Assembly (NCBI RefSeq): GCF_030209445.1
Contig: NZ_JARVSD010000009.1
Location: 1 to 64,000 of the forward strand
Length of the DNA: 64,000 nucleotides
DNA from: Promicromonospora sp. MEB111
Lineage (GTDB): Bacteria > Actinomycetota > Actinomycetes > Actinomycetales > Cellulomonadaceae
Direction of reading: 5' to 3'
The notes under the pieces were generated by a model. It had not been told where the DNA came from. It made no database searches and saw only the letters and a list, made by a program, of their open reading frames with translations. The first letter of the stretch is position 1. Each line of letters opens with the position of its first letter. Positions 9,889-20,464 of this stretch are shown in pieces. The translations under genes were made by a program, and so were the position numbers.

Positions 9889-10770
9889 ATGACCGCACAG
9901 ATCCTGGACGGGAAGGCCACGGCCGCCGCCATCAAGGCGGAGCTCAAGGACCGCGTCACGGCACTGCGCGAGCGCGGCGTCGTGCCGGGGCTCGGCACGC
10001 TGCTGGTCGGCGAGGACCCCGGCTCGCAGTGGTACGTGGCGGGCAAGCACCGCGACTGCGCCGAGGTCGGCATCGCGTCGATCCGGGAGGACCTCCCGGC
10101 CACGGCCACGCAGGAGGAGATCGAGGCCGCGGTACGCCGGCTGAACGAGGACCCGGCCTGCACCGGGTACATCGTCCAGCTCCCGCTGCCCCAGGGCATC
10201 GACACCAACCGCGTGCTGGAGCTCGTCGACCCCGACAAGGACGCCGACGGCCTGCACCCCACGAACCTGGGGCGCCTGGTGCTGCGGGTCAACGAGGAGA
10301 TCACGTCCTCGCTGCCCTGCACGCCGCGCGGCATCATCGAGCTGGTGGAGCGGCACGGCATCAAGCTCGCCGGCAAGGAGATCGTGGTGCTGGGCCGCGG
10401 CGTCACCGTGGGCCGCCCGATCGGCCTGCTGCTCACGCGCCGCGCCGTCAACGCGACGGTCACCCTGACGCACACCGGCACGCAGGACCTCGCCGCCCTG
10501 GTCCGGCGGGCCGACGTCGTCGTGGCCGCCGCGGGCGTCAAGGGCATCGTGTCCGGTGACATGGTCAAGCCGGGCGCCGTGCTCATCGACGTCGGCGTCT
10601 CTCGCGAGATCAACCCGGAGACGGGCAAGTCGCGGGTCGTCGGCGACGTCTCGCCCGAGGCCGCCGAGATCGCGGGCTGGGTGTCGCCCAACCCGGGCGG
10701 CGTCGGTCCCATGACGCGGGCGATGCTGCTGGCGAACGTGGTGGAGTCGGCGGAGCGCTCGCTGGCCTGA
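9889..10770 (+). CDS. folD: Methylene-THF dehydrogenase / methenyl-THF cyclohydrolase
   Basis: FolD oxidises 5,10-methylene-THF to 5,10-methenyl-THF with NADP and hydrolyses it to 10-formyl-THF. In this 293-residue protein the active-site Tyr/Lys motif is [10 protein letters not shown], the substrate loop is [13 protein letters not shown] and the nucleotide-binding segment is [15 protein letters not shown]. It is the second gene of the ZTP-riboswitch operon and uses the product of GlyA directly. A strong hairpin follows. Confidence 0.96.
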   Translation: MTAQILDGKATAAAIKAELKDRVTALRERGVVPGLGTLLVGEDPGSQWYVAGKHRDCAEVGIASIREDLPATATQEEIEAAVRRLNEDPACTGYIVQLPLPQGIDTNRVLELVDPDKDADGLHPTNLGRLVLRVNEEITSSLPCTPRGIIELVERHGIKLAGKEIVVLGRGVTVGRPIGLLLTRRAVNATVTLTHTGTQDLAALVRRADVVVAAAGVKGIVSGDMVKPGAVLIDVGVSREINPETGKSRVVGDVSPEAAEIAGWVSPNPGGVGPMTRAMLLANVVESAERSLA

Positions 10771-10783
10771 GCTCGGGTTGACC

Positions 10784-10830
10784 ACAGCGGTTGCTGCCAG
10801 GCGGGCTCGCTCACTGGCAGCAACCGCTGT
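10784..10830 (+). terminator. Terminator after folD
   Basis: A perfect 17-base stem (10784-10800 with 10814-10830) and a 13-base loop, followed by a short T-rich stretch, lies 13 bases after the folD stop. Confidence 0.8.
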
Positions 10831-10935
10831 TCTCGGCGACCCGGGCTGCCCGCGGCGATGAGTTGCGGGTTGCCGCGGCGTCTGAAGAGTTGATGCTGGG
10901 GCCGAGGACGGCCCCGACCGACTCAGGAGGACATC

Positions 10936-11418
10936 ATGGTGAGTGTGCGGACCCATCTCTGGTTCGGGAACAACAGGGCGGGCGAGGCGGCCGCGTTCTA
11001 CGCCGAGCACATCCCGGGCTCGTCGGTCGAGCGGGTGGTCAAGGCGCCGGAGAACGCTCCGGGTGCCGAGGCGGGCACGGACTTCGTCGTGGAGTTCACG
11101 GTGGCGGGCCAGCCCGTGATCGGGCTGAACGCCGGACCGCACTTCACGCTCGACGAGGCGTTCTCGTTCTACCTGTCCGTCGAGGGGCAGGACGAGGTCG
11201 ACCACTACTGGGACGTGCTGACCGCCGACGGCGGCGAACCCGGTGCCTGCGGCTGGTGCAAGGACAAGTTCGGGGTGTCGTGGCAGGTGATCCCCAAGGA
11301 GCTCGAACGGCTCAGCGGCTCGTACGCGACGCCGGCCGAGATCGCCACGATGAACGCGATGCTGACGATGGGCAAGATCGACGTCGCCGCGCTGCAGGCC
11401 GCGCACGACGCCGCGTAG
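10936..11418 (+). CDS. VOC-fold protein (PhnB/3-demethylubiquinone methyltransferase-like)
   Basis: A 160-residue member of the vicinal-oxygen-chelate superfamily, PhnB-like group. The opening HLWFGNNRAGEAAAFYAE and the WCKDKFGVSWQVIPKEL segment match that group. The ATG at 10936 follows a strong AGGAGG site. These proteins are usually small metal-binding or substrate-sequestering enzymes; no specific reaction is supported here. It stands alone between the folD terminator and the convergent UPF0126 gene. Confidence 0.8.
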   Translation: MVSVRTHLWFGNNRAGEAAAFYAEHIPGSSVERVVKAPENAPGAEAGTDFVVEFTVAGQPVIGLNAGPHFTLDEAFSFYLSVEGQDEVDHYWDVLTADGGEPGACGWCKDKFGVSWQVIPKELERLSGSYATPAEIATMNAMLTMGKIDVAALQAAHDAA

Positions 11419-11423
11419 GAGGC

Positions 11424-12080
11424 TCAGCGCGGCCGGCGTCGCACGACCAGGGCCTGCTGCTCGGGGAACCTCCAGTCGTAACGCACGGCGAGCAGCCGCA
11501 CCAGGGTGGTGAGAACCACGGCGGCGACGGCGGCCCAGAGCACGGGGACCCCGAGCGCCACGAGCGCCACGAGCAGTGCGGCGCCGCCCGCTGCCGCGAC
11601 CGCGTAGAGCGACCCGACGTGCAGCAGGGCGACCGGGAGGTTGAGGGTCACGTCGCGAAGCACGGAGCCGCCGACGGCCGCCGCCGCGCCGACGAACACC
11701 GCCGGGACGGCCGGCACCCCGAGGGCGAGGGCCTTCGAGGTGCCGATCGCGCCGAACAGGCCGATGACGACGGCGTCCAGCGGGATGATGACGGGGTCGA
11801 GGCGGGCGAACAGCCGCCGCAGCGACAGCCCGACCAGGGCCGCGACAGCCGCGACGAGCACGTACCAGGGCCCGTAGATCACCACGGGCGGCTCGCCGAG
11901 CAGGATGTCGCGCAGCAGGCTGCCGCCGAGCGCCACGCCGATGCCGACGAGCACCGTGCCCAGCACGTCGATGCGGCGGTCGGTGAACGCGCCGGCGAAG
12001 AGCGCGCCCTGGAGCGCGCCCAGTGCCACCGCCGCGAGCTCGGCCCAGAGCGGGATGCCGAAGGGGATGATCGTGTCCAT
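11424..12080 (-). CDS. UPF0126/TRIC-type cation channel family membrane protein
   Basis: A 218-residue protein with two homologous halves of about three membrane helices each (seven in total). Each half carries the Gly-rich signature GGSLLRDILL or GGSVLRDVTL typical of UPF0126. The family is structurally related to trimeric intracellular cation channels; one member has been proposed to carry glycine in other bacteria. The ATG at 12080 begins MDTIIPFGIPLW. It lies downstream of the alpha/beta hydrolase, separated by a hairpin. Confidence 0.85.
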   Translation of the reverse strand: MDTIIPFGIPLWAELAAVALGALQGALFAGAFTDRRIDVLGTVLVGIGVALGGSLLRDILLGEPPVVIYGPWYVLVAAVAALVGLSLRRLFARLDPVIIPLDAVVIGLFGAIGTSKALALGVPAVPAVFVGAAAAVGGSVLRDVTLNLPVALLHVGSLYAVAAAGGAALLVALVALGVPVLWAAVAAVVLTTLVRLLAVRYDWRFPEQQALVVRRRPR

Positions 12081-12102
12081 GCGGGTGCTCGTTCTCCGTG
12101 CT

Positions 12103-12128
12103 CGCCGCGCACCGCATGGTGCGCGGCG
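12103..12128 (-). terminator. Hairpin between alpha/beta hydrolase and UPF0126 genes
   Basis: Perfect 11-base arms (12103-12113 and 12118-12128) around a 4-base GCAT loop follow the hydrolase stop in its direction of transcription. Confidence 0.6.
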
Positions 12129-12136
12129 GAACGGGT

Positions 12137-12865
12137 TCAGCGGGCGGTGGTCCGCGCGGCCTCGAGGATCACGTCCGTCACGGACTCCGGCCGGGAGACC
12201 GTCACGGCGTGCGAGGCGTCGACCTCGACGAGCGTGGCGCCCGCGCGCTCGGCCATGAAGCGCGAGAGCTCCGCGGGGACGGCGAGGTCCTTCGTCGCCG
12301 AGAGCACCCACGACGGGATCGACTTCCAGGCGGCGGTGCCGGCCGGCGCCTCGAAGGCGGCGAGCCCGAGCGGACGCTGCGTGGCGGCCATGTGCTCCGC
12401 CGTGGTCGCGTCGACGTCACCCGCGAACAGCTCGTGGAACTGCGCGGGGTCGATGTAGAGCTCCGTGGCCGTCGTGCCCTCGGGCGTGGTGTACGGGAAC
12501 GGCTGCGCCGCGCCGCCGAGCCTGGCCCCGGGGAACTTCTCGACGAGGTCGACCAGGCTCTCACCGGGCTCCGCGAGGAAGCTCGCGACGTAGACCAGGG
12601 CGGTCACGTTCGGGTTGCCCTCGGCCGCGTGGCTCATCACGTGCCCGCCGTAGGAGTGGCCGGCGATGACGACGGGTCCGTCGATCGTCGCGAGCACGTC
12701 ACGCAGGTACTGCGCGTCCTGCTCCAGCTCGCGGAGCGGGTTGGCGACCGCGATCACGCGGTGGCCGGCCTGGCGAAGTGCCGTGATCGAGCCGTTCCAG
12801 CTCGACGAGTCGGCGTAGGCGCCGTGGACCAGGACGATGGTCTGCTTCGTGGCGGTGGTGTTCAT
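12137..12865 (-). CDS. Alpha/beta hydrolase (esterase-like)
   Basis: A 242-residue single-domain alpha/beta hydrolase resembling the small esterases related to salicylate esterase and hydroxynitrile lyase. Visible features are the oxyanion loop VLVHGAYADSSSW, the nucleophile elbow GHSYGGHV (Ser about residue 75) and the C-terminal His in DASHAV. The ATG at 12865 follows GAGAGGG. An AT-rich promoter with a flanking palindrome lies upstream, which implies regulation. The substrate is unknown. Confidence 0.83.
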   Translation of the reverse strand: MNTTATKQTIVLVHGAYADSSSWNGSITALRQAGHRVIAVANPLRELEQDAQYLRDVLATIDGPVVIAGHSYGGHVMSHAAEGNPNVTALVYVASFLAEPGESLVDLVEKFPGARLGGAAQPFPYTTPEGTTATELYIDPAQFHELFAGDVDATTAEHMAATQRPLGLAAFEAPAGTAAWKSIPSWVLSATKDLAVPAELSRFMAERAGATLVEVDASHAVTVSRPESVTDVILEAARTTAR

Positions 12866-12940
12866 GATGCCCTCTCTCTGCGATCGGTCCTGCTTCGTCG
12901 AAGACCTGGTGTCTTCGTTCCCCCCGCGTAACGCATCTGA

Positions 12941-12974
12941 CATCCAATATATTGCATGCCGGATGGTCGAGCAA
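12941..12974 (-). promoter_or_regulatory. Promoter and candidate operator of hydrolase gene
   Basis: On the minus strand TTGCTC (12969-12974) and TATATT (12946-12951) are 17 bases apart, a good sigma-70-type promoter and unusually AT-rich for this genome. The imperfect dyad CATCC...GGATG (12941-12965) overlaps it and may bind a regulator. Confidence 0.55.
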
Positions 12975-13035
12975 GAGTTCGCCGATGAGCAGACGCCGGC
13001 GGGGCGCGTGATCCGCCTCTGTCAGAGGTGGCCGT

Positions 13036-13041
13036 TAGGCT
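13036..13041 (+). promoter_or_regulatory. Leaderless -10 box of xthA
   Basis: TAGGCT lies six bases before the GTG at 13048. No ribosome-binding site is seen. Confidence 0.5.
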
Positions 13042-13047
13042 CTCCCG

Positions 13048-13872
13048 GTGCCCCTGATCGTCGCCACCGCCAATGTCAACGGGATCCGTGCCGCCGTCCG
13101 CCGCGGCATCGAGTCCTGGATCGCCACCCGCACGCCGGACGTCCTGCTGCTGCAGGAGGTGCGGGCGCCCGACAAGCTGGTCCGTGAGGTGCTCGACGGC
13201 TGGCACGTCGCACACGCGGAGAGCGAGGTCAAGGGGCGCGCCGGGGTGCTCGTCGCGTCCCGGCTGCCGCTCGGCGACGTCCGCACGGGGCTCGCGACCC
13301 ACGGGCCCGACGGTGCCGCGGAGACCGGCGCCGACACCGGCCGCTGGGTCGAGGCCGACGTGCGCCTGCCCGACGGCGGCACGCTCACGGCCGTCTCCGC
13401 CTACCTGCACTCCGGGTCCACCAACCCGGGCCAGGAGCACACGATGGTGGCCAAGTACGCCTACCTGGAGAAGGTGACGGCGCGGCTCGCCGAGCTCTCC
13501 GCGGCGCAGGTCCCGGCAGTCGTGGCGGGCGACCTCAACATCGCCCACCAGAACGTGGACATCAAGAACTGGAAGGGCAACCAGAAGAGCGCCGGGTTCC
13601 TCCCCGAGGAGCGGGCGTACGTGACCCGCTGGCTCGACGAGCACCGGTGGACGGACCTGGGCCGCTCCCACGCGGGTGACGGCCCCGGCCCGTACACGTG
13701 GTGGTCGTGGCGCGGCGCGGCGTTCGACAACGACTCCGGCTGGCGCATCGACTACCAGCTCGCCAACCCGGCCCTCGCGGGCGCCTGCCGCAAGGTCGAG
13801 GTCGACCGGGCGCCCACCTACGCCGAGCGCTGGAGCGACCACGCCCCGGTCGTGGCGACCTACGAGCTCTAG
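13048..13872 (+). CDS. xthA: Exodeoxyribonuclease III / AP endonuclease
   Basis: This Mg-dependent endonuclease/exonuclease/phosphatase-fold enzyme cleaves at abasic sites in base-excision repair. In the 274-residue protein the landmarks are ANVNGIRAA (metal Asn), LLQEVRAP (metal Glu), GDLNIAHQNVDIKNWKGN and the C-terminal WSDHAPVV catalytic Asp-His pair. The GTG start is predicted to be leaderless. Its TAG stop overlaps the stop of the convergent permease gene: both are read from the palindrome CTAG at 13869-13872. Confidence 0.95.
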   Translation: MPLIVATANVNGIRAAVRRGIESWIATRTPDVLLLQEVRAPDKLVREVLDGWHVAHAESEVKGRAGVLVASRLPLGDVRTGLATHGPDGAAETGADTGRWVEADVRLPDGGTLTAVSAYLHSGSTNPGQEHTMVAKYAYLEKVTARLAELSAAQVPAVVAGDLNIAHQNVDIKNWKGNQKSAGFLPEERAYVTRWLDEHRWTDLGRSHAGDGPGPYTWWSWRGAAFDNDSGWRIDYQLANPALAGACRKVEVDRAPTYAERWSDHAPVVATYEL

Positions 13873-15053
13873 TAGCGGATCGCGTCGATCACCTTGACCC
13901 GCACCGCGTAGATCGCCGGGATCAGGCCGGCCAGCGCCCCGATCCCGACGGCGCACGCCATGCCCACCAGGGCGGCGTCGAACGGGAAGCCCGGCAGGTC
14001 GTCGAGCGGCCGGCCGAAGATGCGGTCGATCGGGATGTTCTTGATCACGGCCACCGCGATCACCACGCCGACCACACCCGCCACGGTGGTGGCGACCACC
14101 GACTCCATGAGCACGCCGAAGAACACCCGCCCGCTGGTGGCCCCGAAGGACCGCCGGATGCCGATCTCCCGGATGCGGTAGCGCACGGTGACCAGCGCGA
14201 TGTTGAGCAGCCCGAGCCCGCCCAGGAGCAGCGCGAACCCGCCGACCCCGAGCACCAGGTACTGCAGCACGCGGTCGATCACCAGCGCGTCCGCCATCGG
14301 CTTCTGCACGTCGAACGGGACGCCCGCCGCCGCCAGGTCGCGGGGCAGCACCTCGGCGAACCGGTCGGCGAGCTCCGGCGGGACCCAGAACCGGTAGCTG
14401 TCGGCCATCACCCGGTCGGGGAACCAGCGCACCGCCTGGTCGAACAGCATCAGGGCGCGCGGTCCCTCGTCGTTCCACTGCACGGGCACCACGCCGATCA
14501 CGGTGGCGGCCACGGGCGACTCGCCCTCGAGCACCACCTTCGGGTGCGTGGTCACGGGGGCGCCGTCGGCGTAGGCGTCCAGGAAGGCCTGGTTCACCAC
14601 GAGCACGGGGGCCAGCCGCTCGGCGTCGGACTCGGTGAACCAGCGGCCCGCCTCGAGGTCCTGACGGGTGATGATCCCGCTGTCGACGTCGACGGCCGAC
14701 CACTCGACGTAGGTCCCGCTCTCCCCGCCGCGCACCGCGAGGTCGGTGGTCGCGCGCACGGAGTGGTACGAGATCTTGTGCCGCTCGGCCACGGCGTCGA
14801 CGATCGCGTCCACCTCGGCCGGCGTCGTCCCGGCCTCGGCCGGACCCATCGACCAGGCCTCCAGCGTCGTGTCGCGGCCCGACATGCGCTCGTTCTGCTC
14901 CTGCATGGCCTGGCCGAACATCGTCACGGCGGCCGTGATGCCGGTGATCGCGGTGACGGCGCAGGCGACGCCGACCAGCGCGAGCAGCACGCGGACCCGG
15001 TGGATCCGCAGCTCGTCCCAGGCCTCGACGATCGCGCCCACGACGCCGGTCAT
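13869..15053 (-). CDS. MacB-like ABC export permease
   Basis: A 394-residue permease of the FtsX/MacB type: one N-terminal membrane helix (about 20-45), a large extracytoplasmic MacB_PCD domain, and three C-terminal helices. The VRYRIREIGIRRSFGATSGR coupling segment contacts the ATPase. The start overlaps the ATPase stop by 4 bases (ATGA), so the adaptor, ATPase and permease form one translated unit. Such systems export peptides, lipoproteins or antibiotics; the substrate is unknown. Confidence 0.9.
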   Translation of the reverse strand: MTGVVGAIVEAWDELRIHRVRVLLALVGVACAVTAITGITAAVTMFGQAMQEQNERMSGRDTTLEAWSMGPAEAGTTPAEVDAIVDAVAERHKISYHSVRATTDLAVRGGESGTYVEWSAVDVDSGIITRQDLEAGRWFTESDAERLAPVLVVNQAFLDAYADGAPVTTHPKVVLEGESPVAATVIGVVPVQWNDEGPRALMLFDQAVRWFPDRVMADSYRFWVPPELADRFAEVLPRDLAAAGVPFDVQKPMADALVIDRVLQYLVLGVGGFALLLGGLGLLNIALVTVRYRIREIGIRRSFGATSGRVFFGVLMESVVATTVAGVVGVVIAVAVIKNIPIDRIFGRPLDDLPGFPFDAALVGMACAVGIGALAGLIPAIYAVRVKVIDAIRY

Positions 15054-15811
15054 GCGGGAATCCCAGCAGACTCGGACTCGGACATCGGCGTTGACTCGGC
15101 CACGGCCGCAGGAGCGTCGAGGTGGATGGGCACCAGCACGCCGTCGGCCAGCCGGAACTGGCGGTCGGCGCGTGCCGCGATCGCCAGGTCGTGCGTGATG
15201 GTCACCAGGGCAGCCCCGGTCTCGCTCGCGGCGTCGTCCAGGAGGGTCATGATCGCCTGCCCGGTCTCGACGTCGAGCGCGCCCGTTGGCTCGTCGGCGA
15301 GGATGACGCGCGGCCCGCGCACGAGCGCGCGGGCGATGGCGACCCGCTGCTGCTCGCCGCCCGAGAGCTTCTCGGGCCGGGTGTCGAGGCGTGCGCCCAG
15401 CCCGACGCGTTCGAGGGACCGCGTGGCGAGCCTGGTGCGGTTCCAGAACTGCTTGCCGCGCGCGTACAGCAGGGGCGCGGCGACGTTCTCGAGCGCCGTC
15501 CGGCCCTGCAGCAGGTTGAACTGCTGGAACACGAAGCCGAAGTCGTCGCCCCGGCGGCGGGCCAGGGCCCGGCTCCGCAGCCGGCCGACGGGCTCGCCCT
15601 CCAGGAGGTACTCGCCGGAGGTGGGTGAGTCGAGCAGGCCCAGGATGTTCAGCAGCGTGGACTTGCCGGTGCCGGAGCGGCCGACGATCGCCACGTGCTC
15701 ACCGGGGCCGACCGTCAGGTCCACCCCGCGGAGGATCTCCAGCGTGCTCCCGTCCGGGAGCTCCACGTGCCGGGTGACGCCCTGCAGGTCGACGAGCGGG
15801 GTTGCGGTCAT
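15050..15811 (-). CDS. ABC export ATP-binding protein (LolD/MacB type)
   Basis: The 253-residue ATPase powers the adjacent permease. Walker A is GRSGTGKST, the signature is LSGGEQQRVAIARAL, Walker B is VILADEPTGALD and the H-loop is TITHDLAIAA. The C-terminal tail is Ala/Ser-rich. The ATG at 15811 overlaps the adaptor stop by 4 bases; the long open frame upstream is a shadow of the adaptor gene. Second gene of a three-gene export operon. Confidence 0.94.
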   Translation of the reverse strand: MTATPLVDLQGVTRHVELPDGSTLEILRGVDLTVGPGEHVAIVGRSGTGKSTLLNILGLLDSPTSGEYLLEGEPVGRLRSRALARRRGDDFGFVFQQFNLLQGRTALENVAAPLLYARGKQFWNRTRLATRSLERVGLGARLDTRPEKLSGGEQQRVAIARALVRGPRVILADEPTGALDVETGQAIMTLLDDAASETGAALVTITHDLAIAARADRQFRLADGVLVPIHLDAPAAVAESTPMSESESAGIPA

Positions 15812-16884
15812 CCGAAGCACTCCTCCTCGAACGCCTGCGTGGTCTCCATGTCGCCCTCCATCGCCGCCTGGTCGTAGGCGGCCATGTCCTCGCAGTCGAC
15901 ACCGCCCTCCGTGCCGTCGTCGACGGGCGTGAACTCCAGGATCTGCTCGCCGGCCTTCAGGCCCTTGGTGACCTCGACCTGCAGCCCGTCGGTCAGCCCC
16001 AGGGTCACGTCGCGGGGCTCGGGCTCCGCGCCCTCCTCCTTGACGGTCCACACCCGGCCGGTCTGGGAGGTGCCGAGCACCGCGCTGACCGGCACCACGA
16101 CGACGTCCTTGGCGTTGCCGTTGGTGATCTCGATCTCGGCGCCCAGGCCGGAGAACGCCGTGACCTTGGGCGGGATGGAGCAGTGGACGGCGCCGGTGGC
16201 CGCCTCGGGCGCGCCCGCCGCCTCCTCGCCGCCCGCCGCGGCCGCGCCGCCGGGCGCCTCGCCGATCGTCAGCCCGGTGCACGTGAACGGCGCCGGCCCA
16301 CCCTTGAGCGTCACCTGCGCGGAGCCCTTGGCGCCGACCAGCCGGTACTGCTGGTCGGCGGTCAGCGTGCCGGAGACCGAGAGGGTCCCGGGCGAGATCG
16401 TGCCGATGACCTCGCCCACGGCCACCGCCTGGTCCTTGAGCGCCGTGACGTCCACGGTGCCGGACACGGGCGCGAGGGCCGAGGTCCAGGTGACCTTGGG
16501 CTCCTGCTCGGTGACGGTCTCCTCGCCGGTCTCGTCGTCGACCTCGACCACGGGCTCGACGGGCTCCTCGCTCTTGATCCACAGGACGCGGGTGCCCTTG
16601 TCGACCTTGGCGTCGTCGACCTGGATCTCGGCGATGACGCCGTTGGCGGTGGCCTTGATCTCTACCGGCGGGTCGGTGACCACGGACGCCGGCACCGTGA
16701 CCGCGTTGGTGACGGAGCCCTTCTCGACGGGGATCACCGCCTCGGTGATCTCGCCCGTGGGCTGCAGCGCGTCCGGCGGGTCGAGCTCGGCGCCCTTGAG
16801 CGCCAGGACCACGAGCGCGACGGCGATCACGGCCCAGATGATGATCCGGGCGGTGGGGAAGACGTACTGGCGGACAGCACCCAT
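15808..16884 (-). CDS. MacA-like membrane-fusion/adaptor protein
   Basis: About 358 residues from the ATG at 16884, which follows GAGGAG. There is an N-terminal membrane helix (about 12-30), then a lipoyl/beta-barrel region with GVIAEIQVDDAKVDKGTRVL and QTGRVWTVKEEGAEPEPRDVTLGL, as in periplasmic adaptor subunits. A Glu/Gly/Ala-rich spacer lies in the middle. In a monoderm cell it would act outside the membrane with the MacB-like permease. First gene of the operon. Confidence 0.82.
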   Translation of the reverse strand: MGAVRQYVFPTARIIIWAVIAVALVVLALKGAELDPPDALQPTGEITEAVIPVEKGSVTNAVTVPASVVTDPPVEIKATANGVIAEIQVDDAKVDKGTRVLWIKSEEPVEPVVEVDDETGEETVTEQEPKVTWTSALAPVSGTVDVTALKDQAVAVGEVIGTISPGTLSVSGTLTADQQYRLVGAKGSAQVTLKGGPAPFTCTGLTIGEAPGGAAAAGGEEAAGAPEAATGAVHCSIPPKVTAFSGLGAEIEITNGNAKDVVVVPVSAVLGTSQTGRVWTVKEEGAEPEPRDVTLGLTDGLQVEVTKGLKAGEQILEFTPVDDGTEGGVDCEDMAAYDQAAMEGDMETTQAFEEECFG

Positions 16885-16992
16885 GGGGGCTCCTCGCGGC
16901 GGGGACGGTGAGAGGGCAGCCCGCTGGACACTAGTGCAGGTACCGGCCGGAAGGGGATGAAAGTACGGGGTGAAGCCAAGCCTTTGCGGACG

Positions 16993-17022
16993 AGGGCCCC
17001 GCACCTGACGGTGCGGGGCCCT
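16993..17022 (-). terminator. Terminator after galK
   Basis: Perfect 13-base GC-rich arms (16993-17005 and 17010-17022) with a 4-base loop lie just after the galK stop on the minus strand. Confidence 0.7.
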
Positions 17023-17038
17023 GGCGGTGCGGCCGTGC

Positions 17039-18271
<1,233 letters not shown>

Positions 18272-18355
18272 GTACCTGATTATTGCCCGTTGAGCGCGCC
18301 GGGCCGACCGCCGGTCAGGCAGCGAGACCGGCGCGCTCGCCATCGGGACGCCGTG

Positions 18356-20428
18356 TCAGGCGCCCTGGCGCAGCACCCGGACCGCCCCGGCGGGCACGTC
18401 CGCGTCGCCCGCGACCTCCTGCCCGGTGAGCAGATCGGTGGCGGGCGCCTCCAGGGGCAGCTTCACGTCGCCGTCGGTGTGGTTGATCGCCACGGTGAAG
18501 GTGGCGGCGTCGCCGTGGCGGCGCACCACCTCCAGCCCGTCCACGGTGCCCGACTGCGCCAGGCCCGCGCCCGCGTAGACGTCGGTCATGACCGTGGCCA
18601 GCGTGTCGACGTCGAGGGCGGTGGACACGTACCAGCCCGTGCCCGCGCCGTGCCGGTGCCGGGTGATCGCCGCGCCGCCCGGCTTGGGGCCGTCGACGTA
18701 GGTGCCCACCGGCTCGGCGCCGTCGAGGACCAGGTCGTCGGCCCAGACCGTGCCGTTGAGGTCGGTGGTGCCGGTGCTCGCGGCCCCGGCTCCCGCCGCC
18801 CCCCGGTACGCGACCGTGAGCGAGTCGTCCGCGCGCAGCGGCAGGAACTCCTCCACCCACACGCCGAGCGCGTCGCGCAGCGGGGCCATGAAGCCGCCCG
18901 GGTGCACGGCGTCGTGCTCGTCGACGATGCCGCTGAAGTAGCTCACCAGCAGCGAGCCGCCACCCTCCACGTAGGCGGTGAGGTTCGCGGCGTCCTCTGC
19001 CCTGAGCAGGTACGACGCCGGGGCGACGACCAGCTTGTACCCCGACAGGTCCTGCCCCGGACGGACCAGGTCGACCGTGTGGCCGTCCCGCCAGAGCCGG
19101 TCGTAGTAGGCGTCCACGCGCTCGCGGTGACGCGCGCCCTCGCTGGGCCGGAACTCCAGGTCCTGCGCCCAGAACGACTCGTAGTCCCAGACCAGGGCCA
19201 CGTCGGCCCGCACCGTCGAGCCGCGCAGCTCGGTCAGCCTGCCGAGGTTCGCCCCGAGCTCGGTCACCTCCCGCCACACCCGCGAGCCTGTGCCGGCGTG
19301 CGGCAGCATCGCGGAGTGGAACTTCTCCGCGCCGGATCGGGAGGCGCGCCACTGGAAGAACATGATCGCGTCCGCGCCGCGGCCCAGGTGCGCGAACGAG
19401 TTGCGGGCCAGCTCCCCGGGCCGCTTGGCGACGTTGCGCGGCTGCCAGTTCACGGCCGACGTCGAGTGCTCCAGCAGGAGCCACGGCTTGCCGCCCGCGA
19501 CCGACCGCGTGAGGTCGGCCGCCAGCGAGAGCCCCACGTAGCCGCGCGGGTCGGCCGCCCGGAGGTAGTGGTCGTTGGAGACGAGGTCGACCTCCTTGCC
19601 CCACGCGAACAGGTCGGTGGCCGGGCAGCTCGCGGCCATGAAGTTGGTGGTCACCGGGGCGGAGGAGTGCTCGCGGACGGCGTCACGCTCCGCGATGAAG
19701 CAGGCGCGCAGGGCGGCGTCGGAGAACCGCGCGAAGTCGAGCTGCTGCGCGGGGTTCACCGCCTCGGGGGCGGCCGCCGGTACCTGGACGTGCTCCCAGT
19801 CGGCGTAGTGCTGGCCCCAGAAGGCGGTGCCCCAGGCGGCGTTGAGCGCGTCGAGCGAGCCGTACCGCTCGCGCAGCCACACGCGGAACGCGCGCTGGGC
19901 GTGGACCGAGTAGTCCAGGGCCACGGGCGCGCCGTACTCGTTGTGCACGTGCCAGCCGGCCAGGGCCGGGTGGGTGCCGTACCGCTCGGCCAGGGCCGTG
20001 GTGATGCGCAGCGCGGCCTCCCGGTAGGCAGGGGCGGTCGGCGCCATGAGCCCGCGGCCGCCCGGGCCCATCGGCGTGCCGTCCCGGTCGACCACCCGGG
20101 CGTCCGGGTGGGCCGCGTACAGCCAGGCGGGCGGGGCCGCCGTCGGCGTGGCGAGCAGGATCCGTACGCCGCCGTCGTGCAGCAGCCCGATGATGCGGTC
20201 CAGCCAGCCGAAGTCGAACTCGCCCGGGCGCGGCTCCAGCAGCGCCCAGCTGAAGATGCCGAGGCTGACCAGGTTCACCCCCGCCTCGTTCATGAGCCGC
20301 ACGTCCTCGGCCCAGACCTCCTCGGGCCACTGCTCGGGGTTGTAGTCGCCGCCGTAGCCGATCCGCTCGACGTCGGTCAGCCAGCCGTCGAAGCGCGGTC
20401 CGGGGGCGAAGCTGGAGGTCTCAGGCAT
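18356..20428 (-). CDS. GH42 beta-galactosidase
   Basis: A 690-residue intracellular GH42 enzyme releasing galactose from beta-galactosides, here probably galacto-oligosaccharides from galactan. The N-terminal (beta/alpha)8 barrel starts with GGDYNPEQWPEEVWAEDV. The acid/base Glu is E164 in HNEYG and the nucleophile is E320 in LLLEHSTSAVNW. A trimerisation domain (about 395-600) and a small C-terminal beta domain follow. There is no signal peptide. It sits between the secreted GH53 gene and galK, all on the minus strand. Confidence 0.95.
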   Translation of the reverse strand: MPETSSFAPGPRFDGWLTDVERIGYGGDYNPEQWPEEVWAEDVRLMNEAGVNLVSLGIFSWALLEPRPGEFDFGWLDRIIGLLHDGGVRILLATPTAAPPAWLYAAHPDARVVDRDGTPMGPGGRGLMAPTAPAYREAALRITTALAERYGTHPALAGWHVHNEYGAPVALDYSVHAQRAFRVWLRERYGSLDALNAAWGTAFWGQHYADWEHVQVPAAAPEAVNPAQQLDFARFSDAALRACFIAERDAVREHSSAPVTTNFMAASCPATDLFAWGKEVDLVSNDHYLRAADPRGYVGLSLAADLTRSVAGGKPWLLLEHSTSAVNWQPRNVAKRPGELARNSFAHLGRGADAIMFFQWRASRSGAEKFHSAMLPHAGTGSRVWREVTELGANLGRLTELRGSTVRADVALVWDYESFWAQDLEFRPSEGARHRERVDAYYDRLWRDGHTVDLVRPGQDLSGYKLVVAPASYLLRAEDAANLTAYVEGGGSLLVSYFSGIVDEHDAVHPGGFMAPLRDALGVWVEEFLPLRADDSLTVAYRGAAGAGAASTGTTDLNGTVWADDLVLDGAEPVGTYVDGPKPGGAAITRHRHGAGTGWYVSTALDVDTLATVMTDVYAGAGLAQSGTVDGLEVVRRHGDAATFTVAINHTDGDVKLPLEAPATDLLTGQEVAGDADVPAGAVRVLRQGA

Positions 20429-20464
20429 GAGGATCCTTTCAGGGGTGTATCTGGTGGAACTCGG

